From NCBI GenBank assembly GCA_037833965.1, contig AP031354.1:22732001-22796000 (forward strand): a stretch of 64,000 nt of DNA, given 5' to 3'. This stretch comes from Marchantia polymorpha subsp. ruderalis. Its lineage: Eukaryota > Streptophyta > Marchantiopsida > Marchantiales > Marchantiaceae. The position numbers were made by a program, and so were the translations under genes. Numbering within the stretch: position 1 is the stretch's first letter; every line of letters starts with the position of its first letter. The notes beneath the pieces were generated by a model. That model made no database searches and was not told the DNA's origin. It saw only the letters and a list, made by a program, of their open reading frames with translations. This document shows, piece after piece, positions 52,185 to 63,289 of this stretch.

Positions 52185-53796
52185 ATGTCGACAGGGGCTA
52201 GCGGGAGCAACCTAAGTGCTAGAGCTGTCCGCAAGTTCCGACGAGATTCAGAGAAGGCCGTGGAAGAGACACGGCGTCAAAACAAGAAAACACCAAAAAG
52301 AGTACCTAAGCCTAGTTCGGCCGACATCCTTGGGGAACCTGCCCCCGGCGACTCGGAACCAAACTTGGTGCTTACAGTTCTACTAGATATTCCTTGCACG
52401 GACCCGCCTAGTGAAGTAGAACCGACCGCCCGAGAACCGTCGACAGACACACCGATGGCGGACGGACAAGCCAATGTGCGGCTACCTCAGCCGATTACTA
52501 AACATTCCTACCCGAAGTACAAAGGGAGTGGGGATGACGACGATGCAGATTCATACATCAAGTTGTTCGAGTCGGTGTCTATTGCCAATCGCGAGATCGC
52601 AGACGACGACCGACTAAGGATCTTTCCAAGCCTTCTGCGGAAGAAAGCGAGGAGTTGGTACAATCACGAGAGCATCGATCCGACTGGGTTGACAACATGG
52701 GCCCAGCTGAAGGAGAAGTTCCTTCGCCGCTTCCGCGAGCTCGGCTACGACAGCCGGGTTTTGACAAAGTTACGTAATTTACAGCGAGAGAAGAAGGAGA
52801 GTCTGCGTGACTACACTGAGAGATTTCTGGACCTCCTTGACAGAATACCAAAAACAGGACCAGGGTCCCCTTTCTCGGTACAACAAGCTGTGGATTGGTA
52901 CGTGACCGGGTTAACTCGGGAGATGGAGACTTTTTGCCGACGCAGCAAGTGCGACACTATTGAGGATGTGATTGCATCGGCAGAAGCCTTCGAAACTTCC
53001 ACTCTCAACCGAAGAGGGAGAGAGAGACGGGAGTCGAAGGAGCGAAAACCGAAGGGAGGGCGAAGACGACGTAGAGGTACAACTCCGTCATCGGAGGAAT
53101 CGTCTTCGGACGAGAACCGTTCCTCATCCGAAGAAGAGGAAACCTCATCGTCGGAGGAGGAGAAGAAGAGGAAGAAGCATGGGTCAGCGAAGAAAAAGGG
53201 CATCCGACGAGTGACTACGGACAGAGCGCCGGGAGACATAGCCTCGAAGATGGAGACCCTTGTGAAGGACTTCGCCGATCTCAAGGTTCAAGTGGTAGGC
53301 GGGCATGATCGCCGAAAATCACCCGGGAGAGTGCGAGCGAACTTATGGTGTACTACGTGCGGGGCAGTGGGACATGCAAACACCGAGTGCCTTACCACCC
53401 GTCCGTCATATCCAGTCAACGCAGTAGAGTGGGCGCAACCGTACTATGGAGAGCATTCTCAGTACTATGGAGAGGCTAGCGAAGAGACAGCCTACGCCGT
53501 CCAGTCGGTTCCTACCCCTCCTGCAGTTTCAGCAATGCAAGTCCCACGATATATTCCGGTGGATCGGGCCACTACGGTACCCGTGAGGCGGAGAGCACCT
53601 CCAGGGACGTTTGACCCACCGCCACCGCGAGCTTGTTATAATTGCGGGGAAGTTGGGCACTTCTCACCGCAGTGTCCCCATCCAAAAAGGCGAAACGATT
53701 ATGCTCCGACATGTAGTAATTGCAAGAAGATCGGGCATACTGCGCCAGAGTGTGATCAGCCACCAGTCCCTCGGCCAGCGGTACGATTTGTGAACA
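52185..53796 (+). pseudogene. gag of element III, first part (interrupted)
   Basis: From ATG 52185 in one frame through the Gag domain, the Ser/Glu run and three CCHC knuckles (CTTCGAVGHANTEC, CYNCGEVGHFSPQC, CSNCKKIGHTAPEC) to the GAACA site, where the solo LTR breaks it; translation would stop at 53801. The A run at 53193-53197 has five A, which keeps the frame that element I has lost. The second part resumes in phase at 59187. Confidence 0.9.
53792..53796. repeat. Target-site duplication of the solo LTR (left)
   Basis: GAACA; partner at 59187-59191. Element I has a single GAACA at the matching place in gag. Confidence 0.94.
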
Positions 53797-56700
53797 TGTA
53801 ATAACCCACTAAAGGCTAAAACTGCAATATAGTGGTAGAAAGGTCGAACCCACAGGGACAGAGGAACACACAGGGTACAAAGTGTCACGTTTTAACAGAC
53901 TATTGAGGAGTTTGAATTCTCAGGCGACTGTCACTCCCAGAAATACTGCAAGTGTCCACTCGGAGCGCACTCGGAGGTCGCACAGTGCAGCGTAACACAC
54001 ACACACACACCTGAAACTACAGAAACACAACCCAGAGATCCGTTAGGACCTCTACTTCAAGATTTCAGGGGGAAAGTCTCTCAAGAGTACACTCGGCAAA
54101 GCTGCGGGCAGTGACTTCCAACTCCGGCTTTTACAACACTTCCACTAGCTTGCTGCTAGTGTAGGAAACCCGGTTTGGACTGCCTACTTCGGATCGAAGT
54201 CACTCCTACGCGGTGAACAACACTCTCAACTCACAAAACGCGCAGAGAACACAGGTCCGCACTGAAGGACTCACTGTGAAACATTCCAGTAACACAACAA
54301 CAGTCTATTGAAGAGTTTGAATTCTCAGGCACTTGTCATTCCCAGAAATACTACAGGGGTTACCCTCAAGGCACCTGCTGCAGCGTAACCTGAATTTACA
54401 ACCAAGGCTTACACGAAGTAGCAAAACTTCACTTTGGCATTCAGGGGAAAAATCCCAAGGAGTACAATCGGAAAGAAACACTCGAAGGTGTAGGGGCGAA
54501 ACTGTTCAAGTATCTAACTAGTCACTGGCTCTGAGCATCGGCAGTCACCCGCAGGTGCAGATCCGAACTACTCAAGTCTCTAACCAATGTACTAGCTCTG
54601 AACATTCGGCCGAAGACCTTCAGCTACAAAATGCGGAACGCTAAGTTGTAACTCCTCGTGCGTGGTGACAGAACTCAAGGACACAAACACGCAAAGGAAA
54701 TGGGTTCCTGATCTGCACTTCTGATGGGAAAGAACCCCAGGCAAAACGCCTGGAACTATTTTATACCTTCTAAGTCCTACCTAGCACTATACTGCACTAC
54801 GCTACACGCCTGCACGGAACCACGCTACACTACACTCCGCGGAACCTGTACTACGTCTCCTACGCGGCCGACTGCCGCGCACTAACTCCCTACCCTGCCA
54901 CTCTTCCGCTCGACTGCGCAGTCCCAACCGCTGCAACGCCGCGGACACCTCCCCCTCGAGGGCGGACATGGTATCCTGTGCCTTCGACAGAAAGGCCTCG
55001 AGCTTCTTCGCTACCTTCCGCCGACTCCTACTGTCGCCTGACAACAACCCGGCTGCGCGCAATTCAAACTCACGCAGTGTGAGTTTCTCCTGCGCCTTCA
55101 CTTCCCAGTGGGCGTAGCCCTTGAGACAGTGGGCGACTCGCCTCGCCGTCTCCACCTTCGTGCGATCCGCCTCCTTCCTGCGATCCTCTTCAATCGTCAC
55201 TAATTGCGATTCGGCTTCAGCACGTTGCGCTCTCAATTCGCCACACTCTGACTGCAAACTGCGGATTAATTCTTCATCCGCCTGCCGTGCGAGCTGACAT
55301 TGTTCCAACAACCGCGTCTGTCGCACGAGCTCCTCTGACAAAATCCGATTCTGGGCCTGCTCAGAATCGAGTGCTTCCTTGACCTTCACCTGCTCCTTGG
55401 TGAGCTCGCCCAGTTTCTCATCCTTCATCTTCTCGGAGTGCTTGTAGAATTTCTGATTAAGCTTGTACTGTCCCCACAAGCACTCATGCTTCTCCTTCAA
55501 GTCCCTCAACTCCTGGTCCACTCTAGCTAATAGCTTGCTGGTGTGGACTTTAGTGCGAGTCCGCCTGCGCACTAACTCGATGTAAGATCCCGGCTGGAGT
55601 GGGTCGGCGTATTTATCGACCTTGCGATCCAAGTACCGCAGCAACGGAATCACCTGCTCAGAGAGCGCCGCCGCCGGCGCTCCAACAATTTCCTCCTCCT
55701 CCTCCTCGGTGTCTTCTGCTCCTGACATTTCTTCCGTGGAGCCTCCGTCGTCATCATCCGAGTGGAGAATTTCAGTCGCCATTGATTGCGTCGGCGACTG
55801 CCCCGAGTGGGGCTGCACGTCCTCGACGTGCGCTGCCTGCGAAGGCACGGCTGCAGCCTCGCTGCTCGTCGCCAAAATGTCTAAGGCGGAAGGCGAATGT
55901 ATCCGAGCGGCATCCCCGTCGCTCGCTGGTTGATTGCCTACCGCATTCTCTCTGTCGCCGTCGTCCGTCGCCGAAGGCGATTGAGCGGAGGGTGGCTGCG
56001 CGGGGTTGGATTGCGCATCGCGTATCGAGATTTCATCCCGCGGACAGTCACTCCGCTCCTCCGTCTGCTGCTCCCTCGATCGGTCCGTGGGGGCCGTGCC
56101 CGGCCCGTGCGCAGGCGCATTTGCCGGCGCCTTGTCCGTCGCAGGCGTAGCGCCGCGGACATCTATCGCCGAAGGCGACATGGCCGGGGGCCGCACGCCC
56201 GATGTTCCTTGGCCTATAGGCCCTACCGCCGAAGGCGCATCTATCGGCGGATTTCCCGCCGATGGTGCGGCCTCCGCACGCTCTCTGCTCGTATCTCCTC
56301 GGCTCGAAGGCCCTGGCGCCGAAGGCGCGAATTGCGGCGCGTGGTGCGCCGGAGGGTCTGGCCCCGAGGGCCGGTGTCTCGTAGGCGGTTCTTCCGCCGG
56401 CTCCTTCCCCTTCCTGCGTTGGAACGGGGGTGATTCTTGCCTGTGCACAGGCGGCACGTGTGGAGGTGTCCTGTGCACAGGCGACCTGTGCACAGGTGAG
56501 CGCCTGTGCACAGGCGGACTGCTCCTTCCCACGCGTAAGCGTAGATCCACGTCCACTTGTGTTCGCCGGTCCGCGGAGGCTCGTCCGTCCGCGGAGGTTC
56601 GCCTGTGCGCAAACGGAACATCTGTCCGCATCGCACGTGGTAACTCCGGAGGCCCTTGGCCCGTAGGCGGCCTCTCTCCCGACGAGGTTGTAGCGTGGCC

Positions 56701-59186
56701 CGTTGTTCCTTGGGTCGTCCGCGCTTCCTCTCGCCTTTCTGGCGACGCACTTCCTATCTCCGTCGCAATCGTCGCCGTGTCTGCACTGTCAGCTGGTAAC
56801 ACCAGTCTGCGTGCCTTCTGCTTCGGCCGGCTGTATGGCTCGCACAGCGGCCGCGGTCGAATGGGAGCAGAGGGTTCTTGATGCTGCTCCTCTTCAGACT
56901 CTTCCCTCCATCGCCGCTTCCGCGGCACTCGCGCTGCAGGGGTGTGTCTCCCTTCGTCTCTCCGTCTTGATGGGGTAGAAGTCGGGGACTCCTCTGCATC
57001 AGTATCGACCTCGTTCTCCCGCACGTACTTCCCGGGATGGTCGATGGACAATGGCGGAAAATGTTCAAGCTCCGCCGCTGTCAAACAATTCCGCTGTCGG
57101 TAAAAATTGATGAGGAAAGGAGAAAGATGGTTTAGAGTTCCCCCCTTCTCCTCAAACGCGTGCTGTCGCATCACCCTGTGCAGGATGCTCGCCCAGTGAA
57201 TTGGAGTTCCCTCGATGACGCACTCCACAAAAGAGACCTGCCACAATGTGATGTAGCAGGCGCGGTGCGGCTGCAGTAATTGCATCAGCGCCGCTGACAG
57301 AGTCCGGCGAAATCGATCCTTGTAATCACGGGTCCTGTACCCATTCTTGGTTGACCTCCCGGTCTTGAACAGCTCCACAAATTGCGCCTCTTCTTGCTTG
57401 GTCACCTTGATGCTCTCACTGTCGAAAAGGAGATGCCCTGGCATGCCAGCACATCTTCCCAACGCCTGCGCCCAATCTTGGACTGTCCACCGGTCAACAT
57501 GCGGACGCAATCCGCGCGAGGGTGGTCCCTGTGGCTCTAGCCACTCGCGCACCATATTCGCGCAGATGTAATTCCATCCCCATAGCAAGAAATCGAGCTT
57601 TCTTGCTATTAAGCGCTCTTCGAAAGCGCGCAGCCCGTTCTGCGGCAGGCGAAGTGGCACCATCCGCAATCTGCTCGGTCTCGTCATTGCGTTCCTGGGG
57701 TTCGCTCGCCCGCTCATTCTACTTCCGCACTGTCCGCGTTTCTTTCTCTCTCGGCAAACTCTAATCGCTCTCAATTCCAAATCACGCGCACTCACTTCTC
57801 CCTCAATCAACAAGAAATCTCCTGTGTGACGACGTCAAGAATGGTCCGCAGCCAGCAGATGGATGCGCGCAGCGCGCACAAGAGATTGGAATCGCGAATT
57901 CAAGAATGGGACGCTCTCCGCCGCCCGGTCGAAGGTCATGGTCGGCTCTTGGTCGTGAAGAACGTCTCACTTGATGGCCGCGCCGGCTGTACGCTGGAAC
58001 GGTCTTCGCTCTCACGCGCGGCTTCACGCTCCGCCGTCGTCGATTAAACTCTCACGCTCGAATTGGCGGATTTGAACTCCGCGAGCGTGTCACCCTGTGG
58101 ACATGGGGGCGTAGCGCCGAAGGCGAGTTTTCCGCCTTGCGCGGTACACTTGTTCGTACCGTCCCTCGGCCAATCTCCTTCTGCCTTGACGCGTGTGTCC
58201 GCATGTCGGACAAAAATTCAACTCCTGCCTGTGCGCAGGCAGGAGCCTCGGCGGATTCTCCGCCGGCGCGGAACTTGAACATCCTCCTGTGCACAGGCGT
58301 TCGCCTGTGCGCAGGCGAATTCCGTCCGCGGCGCTGCGCTGGCGCGGAAGGCGTTGACCGTGGTCAGCCGTCTCCGTCCAGTCTGTCCGTTCCTTGTCTC
58401 TCCGTCGGCGCTTCCGCCGCCGCAACTCCGTCCGTCCAAGAGCGCATCCACCCGTGCCGCCCGCACGGTCCGTACCGATTGGATTACTCTGGTGGCTCTT
58501 ACGACGTACGCGGCGCTGCGCTGGCGCGGAAGGCGCCGTACACTTTCTACCTCACAAGGCGCATTTCTAGGGCCCAAGGCGGATTTTCCGCCGACGCCGA
58601 AGTGCCTGTGCACAGGCATACGCCTGTGCGTAGGCGGACTTCGCGCCTTCCCTAACCCTACTTCGCCTGTGCACAGGCGAACGCCTTCGTCCGTGCATAG
58701 GACAAAACTTGAATCCCCCCTTCCGCGTAGGCGGAATTCGCGCCGGTGGCGAACTCCTTCCGCCGTAGGCGACCGCCTCCGTTTCTTCCCGTAGCGATAA
58801 CTCCCTAAGTCCTCGTCCGTTCCAAGCGTTCTTGGGCTCGTTGGAATCAGCGCGTCGAGCTCTTTCCAACGGGATCCTAACTTGGTCAAGGCGCCCGAGG
58901 GTTGACCTAATTACGGGGGTTTCCCTACAGCCGCGGACGCAACCTCCGAAGGCGGGTTTTGCGCCTTGCGCCGTAGAGATCCTAACTGCGGACCTCGCAG
59001 GGAGGGTGGTGCCTGTGCTTGCTGCGGCACCCCAAATCCCAGATTCTACAAGATCCCTCGAGAATCCCCGCGATCTTCCGGATTCACTCTGTTTTGATGT
59101 ACCGAAGGCTATTTACAATACTGCCAGGGTACAGTTTTTCAAAAATGTTTTAATTTCCTCAAAATTGCCAAAAGTGGGGTACCACA
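53797..59186 (-). repeat. Solo LTR, 5390 bp, in gag of element III
   Basis: Bounded by TGTAATAACCC and GGGGTACCACA and by 5-bp duplications, with no internal region. It is a solo LTR formed by recombination between two LTRs of an element that had inserted here. It fixes the LTR limits of the family without any assumption. Contents on the minus strand: U3 start 59186, module near 58800-58890, broken LTR gene 54802-57939, TATA 54757-54765, R/U5 53797-54756. 57940-59186 and 53797-54801 hold no gene. Confidence 0.95.
54802..57939 (-). pseudogene. LTR gene in the solo LTR, one nonsense change
   Basis: Same length as the element III copy (1046 codons with stop). ATG is at 57937-57939. Codon 35 is TGA (57835-57837) where the intact copies have CGA, a CpG-type C-to-T change. 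The frame after it is open for 1003 codons from 57813. If translation starts at the internal ATG (MTRPSRLR), the protein would be unaffected, so 'pseudogene' is uncertain. Domains as in the intact copies, including two SPVHR units and the basic tail. Confidence 0.8.
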
Positions 59187-60411
59187 GAACACTCCTGCCA
59201 AGGAGGACGTCCAAGTTAACCAGGTCGAAGTAGGTTCAGACGGGGATGGCGAAGACGAAGAATGGCCGGCTGAAGAGGTTATGTGCGCACGGGTCGAAAC
59301 TCGTAGTTCCAAGAAATCGAAGGAGCAAGAGCGTGACACTCGCAAGCACGAACGGAGAACCGACGACCGGACGGGAAAAGGGAAGGAGAAGACATCCAGC
59401 AAGTCTGACTTGCGACCTGCTCGGAAGTCTTCGGCTACGAGAGAGGCACCAGCAGTGCGCCCCCAGACAGCAGTCGAGGACGAGCCAGTGTGCCTACTGA
59501 AACGGGACTATGCTCCGGATATCCGCAACGAGGTAACCAACCTGTTGAAGGAAGCGATCCGCACTCAAAAGGACCCACCGCGGCCAGACTTGACATCCTC
59601 CCTTGGGGCAAAGTTGGCAAACACTGTGGAACCTCGCAGAGCGTCGCCGACCCCGGCGACCCAACGCGCCCACTATGACTTGGTCGAAGATCTCGGGAGT
59701 CGAAAAGTGAACATCACGTTCAAGCAGCTCTTGGAGGACAATAAGACGTATCGGAGAATGTTGATGCTTTCGCTACGGCATCCGCGGAAGCCGCGCGCAT
59801 CCACATCCTCTCAAGTATATCAAGTGGAGAGCGAAGACCAAGGGCCACCAGAGATCGATGTGGAAATAGCAGGATGTTGTGTACGCATGGTGCCAATCGA
59901 CTCTGGATCAGGAGTCAACATAATGACGGAGGATACAGCGAGAGCCTTGGGGTTCAGTCAATACGAACCCTCGAAGCGTGTGTTGAGATTAGCGGATCAG
60001 ACGCGGAGAATGCCTGCAGGTATGCTGCGCAATGTCAAGACAATCATCGGGGGTGCGGACTTTCGGTTGACGTATATCATCCTTCAACCGATGATGAAGC
60101 AGGGCTATGACGTTCTGCTCGGGCGACCATGGCTATATGGTGCACAAGTCAGATGTGATTGGCGAAGACATCGCCTTAAGTTTCCCCATCCTTCGGAACC
60201 GACCAAAACCATTACGGTGCCCTGGAATAGGGTCAGACACGAAGGAGAGACCCCATCGACAAGTGCAGGTTACACATCGGGCGAGGACAGTGAGTCGACC
60301 GCGCGATCGGATTCCAGTGGTACCGAATCCGATTATTTCGTGGGATTCGTTGCCTGCTGTTCGGTGGGAGAAGAAGAAGAGCCGGAAGCTATTCAGCCGG
60401 AAGACGAATAG
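59187..60411 (+). pseudogene. gag-protease of element III, second part
   Basis: Resumes after the solo LTR with GAACA and continues in phase with the first part: charged spacer, then aspartic protease (MVPIDSGSGVNIMTED, YDVLLGRPWL), an acidic C-terminus and TAG at 60409-60411. The protease itself is intact, but it can no longer be joined to Gag except by readthrough or splicing across 5.4 kb. Confidence 0.9.
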
Positions 60412-60420
60412 CAATTAACT
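60400..60420 (+). promoter_or_regulatory. Leaky UAG of element III
   Basis: GAA-TAG-CAA-TTA, identical to element I; pol follows in the same frame. Confidence 0.75.
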
Positions 60421-63252
60421 GTGGGACTGGGAAGGAGTGAGACGAGTCACACCGAGGGCATTGTCGACCCTAGTGACTGTCACGAAGTACAACTCAGTCC
60501 CGGCAAGCGCTTGAAGGTATCAAGCGCAGTGAGAGGAGACGAGCTAAGGAAAGTACAGGCATTCCTTAGCCATTATGTCGACGTCTTCGCCTGGAAGATC
60601 GAAGACATGAAGGGGATACCTGCACGGTATGGGGAACACCGTATCGATTTACTGGACGACTCAGTACCCATACGACAGCGCCAGTATCGCCTCAACCCAA
60701 AATACTCCTTGCTAGTTAAAGAGGAGATAGATAAGTACTTGAGCGCTGGTATTATTTACCCTGTGCTCAGCAGTGAGTGGGTGTCGCCGATTGTTATCGT
60801 ACCCAAGAAGTTGACGGGTAAGATACGAGTGTGTCAGGATTTCCGGAAGTTGAATGCAGCAACACGCAAGGATCATCACCCGTTACCATTCACGGATGCC
60901 ATTCTAGACCATGTCGCAGGACATGAATGTTATAGCTTCCTGGATGGGTTCTCAGGTTACAATCAGGTGTCTATCCGTGAACAGGACAAGGATAAAACTA
61001 CGTTCACAACCGACTGGGGAACTTACGCATACCACAAGATGCCCTTCGGTCTGTGCAACGCGCCTGCCACCTTTCAACGGATGATGACCAATATCTTTCA
61101 GGAACAACTGAGGAAGTTCCTGGAAATATTCATAGATGACTTCTGTGTCTTTGGGAAGCGGTCTGAACACCTAAGTCACTTGAAGCAGACCTTCGATAAA
61201 TGTAGAGAGAGCAGTTTATCACTGCATCCCGAGAAGTGCTTTTTCTTTATGACTAGTGGGATCTTGTTGGGTCATCGGGTCTCGGCAGACGGCATTGCGG
61301 TGGACATCGAGAAGGTCAAGGTTATACTCGAGCTTGAGCCACCCACGAATCTAAGAGAGCTGCGAGCATTCCTGGGTCATGTGGGCTACTACCGAAGATT
61401 CATACACCTGTATGCAATACTGGCGGCGGACCTGACCAAGTTGTTGAAAAAGGACGAGCCTTATGCTTGGGGTGCGAACCAGCAGTCAGCATTTGAGACT
61501 CTTAAAGCGAAACTCACGACTGCTCCCGTACTAAGGAGTCCAGACTGGGATCGACCATTCCATGTTTACGTTGACACCTCGGCATTCGCCATCGGTGTAG
61601 TACTGAGTCAAAAGGATGACAACAAAAAGGACTACCCGATCTACTTCGCGAGCCGACAGCTGTCTCTAGCAGAGCGGAAGTACACCACGACGGAGAGAGA
61701 AGCGTTGGGGATGGTGTACTCCTGTAAAAAGTTCCGTCACTACCTAATCTGCTACGAGTTTGTGTTCCATGTGGACCACTACGCATTGCAACACCTAGTC
61801 AAGAAAGCCGACCTATCCGGTCGGATCGCCAGGTGGGTGTTGTTACTACAAGAGTTCACCTACACAGTCCAGACCAGGAAAGGGGTGCACCACGAAAATG
61901 CGGATTACTTGTCCCGACTATGGACCCAGCCGAAAGAGGAGGAATTGGTGGACGATTTTCCAGATGAAGAGTTATTTCAGTTGTCTGCAGGACATGAGTC
62001 CCGCTATGCCGACCTATATCGATATCTGCTAACCCTCCAGTGTCCCGAAGGCATGGATTTGGAACAGCGAACTGTCTTTATTCATAAGGCAGGCCCGTAC
62101 CAACTCCAGCAGGGGGTTTTGTTCAAGAAGATGGCAGATGAGCGCTTATGCAGATGCCTGGAGGAATCAGAGGTACCAAGAATAGTGAGTGCGATGCATA
62201 CAGAGGAGGCGGGTGGACACTATGCCACCAGGAACACGGTCACAAAGATCCTAAATGCGGGGTATTGGTGGCCGACCATGTTTAAGGATGTTCTCGATTA
62301 CATCCGCAAGTGCGACAGTTGCCAGAGGACGGGGAGACCGACGCCTACAACACGCTGGCCCCTGACTCCCATCATGCCTCTAGCACCGTTCGAAAAGTGG
62401 GGTATTGACTTTGTAGGGCCGATACAACCAGTGACTAGAAGTACACGAAGGCGCTACATTCTGGTAGCAACGGACTACGCCACCAAAATGGTAGAGGCCA
62501 GGGCCACCAGAAGGGATGATGCTGCCACAGTGGCAGCATTCTTGTTTGAGTCGATCATCACACGCTACGGATGTCCCTTAGAGCTAGTCAGCGACCGGGG
62601 CACGCATTTTCTGAATCAGATCATCGAAGATCTGACACGGTATTTCCACATCAAGCACCGGAAGACTACTCCATACAATCCCAAGGCAAATGGACTGACG
62701 GAGAAGTCCAATGGTCTGCTGTGTAAAATACTACTCAAGGTCACGGTGAATCACGCTCACGACTGGGATACGAAGCTAGCAGCCGCTCTATGGGCGTACC
62801 GCACAGCTGAGAAGATCACGACCAAACAGACACCATACTTTCTGGTGTATGGGCAACACCCGATCCTCCCGATCGAATTTGAAGTACCCACCCAACGAAC
62901 GTTGGATTTGCAGAGGATGGGCGCAGAGGAGAGTCAGCTCTACAGGTTACAGGAGGTCACGCTGCTGGATGAGAGGAGACGAGACGCCGAAGATCGCACC
63001 AGGAAAATCCAGCTCCGCCGAAAGGAGAGATACGATAAAAAGATCAAACCGGTACTACTGCAGGCGGGTGATTTGGCATTGCTCTACGACAGCAGGCATG
63101 CCAGATTCCCAGGCAAACTGCACCTAAGGTGGATGGGACCTTACAGGGTTGTCGAAGTCTTCCCGAATGGATCCATCCAACTTGCGGACCTGGCCGGCGA
63201 TTTGTTAGGCACCCGAGTGAACGGGTGGCGGTTGAAGAAATACCACATGTGA
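60412..63252 (+). CDS. pol of element III: RT, RNase H, integrase
   Basis: Uninterrupted, in frame after the UAG (first GTG 60421). Counting from the GTG: RT FIDDFCVFG (about 237-245); RNase H VDTSAF (D385); integrase HHCC (HTEEAGGHYA, CDSCQR) and D663, D725, E761; GPY-type C-terminus, then YHM at the end. It keeps the Gly that element I has changed to Asp in FLGHVGYYRRF. All catalytic residues are present. The element is nevertheless disabled in cis, because gag is split. Confidence 0.94.
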   Translation, partial: QLTVGLGRSETSHTEGIVDPSDCHEVQLSPGKRLKVSSAVRGDELRKVQAFLSHYVDVFAWKIEDMKGIPARYGEHRIDLLDDSVPIRQRQYRLNPKYSLLVKEEIDKYLSAGIIYPVLSSEWVSPIVIVPKKLTGKIRVCQDFRKLNAATRKDHHPLPFTDAILDHVAGHECYSFLDGFSGYNQVSIREQDKDKTTFTTDWGTYAYHKMPFGLCNAPATFQRMMTNIFQEQLRKFLEIFIDDFCVFGKRSEHLSHLKQTFDKCRESSLSLHPEKCFFFMTSGILLGHRVSADGIAVDIEKVKVILELEPPTNLRELRAFLGHVGYYRRFIHLYAILAADLTKLLKKDEPYAWGANQQSAFETLKAKLTTAPVLRSPDWDRPFHVYVDTSAFAIGVVLSQKDDNKKDYPIYFASRQLSLAERKYTTTEREALGMVYSCKKFRHYLICYEFVFHVDHYALQHLVKKADLSGRIARWVLLLQEFTYTVQTRKGVHHENADYLSRLWTQPKEEELVDDFPDEELFQLSAGHESRYADLYRYLLTLQCPEGMDLEQRTVFIHKAGPYQLQQGVLFKKMADERLCRCLEESEVPRIVSAMHTEEAGGHYATRNTVTKILNAGYWWPTMFKDVLDYIRKCDSCQRTGRPTPTTRWPLTPIMPLAPFEKWGIDFVGPIQPVTRSTRRRYILVATDYATKMVEARATRRDDAATVAAFLFESIITRYGCPLELVSDRGTHFLNQIIEDLTRYFHIKHRKTTPYNPKANGLTEKSNGLLCKILLKVTVNHAHDWDTKLAAALWAYRTAEKITTKQTPYFLVYGQHPILPIEFEVPTQRTLDLQRMGAEESQLYRLQEVTLLDERRRDAEDRTRKIQLRRKERYDKKIKPVLLQAGDLALLYDSRHARFPGKLHLRWMGPYRVVEVFPNGSIQLADLAGDLLGTRVNGWRLKKYHM

Positions 63253-63276
63253 GTGTTCGCGTGGGCGCTCACAATT

Positions 63277-63289
63277 GAGGAGGGGGGCA
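63277..63289 (+). promoter_or_regulatory. Polypurine tract of element III
   Basis: GAGGAGGGGGGCA before TGTGGTACCCC at 63290. Confidence 0.85.
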
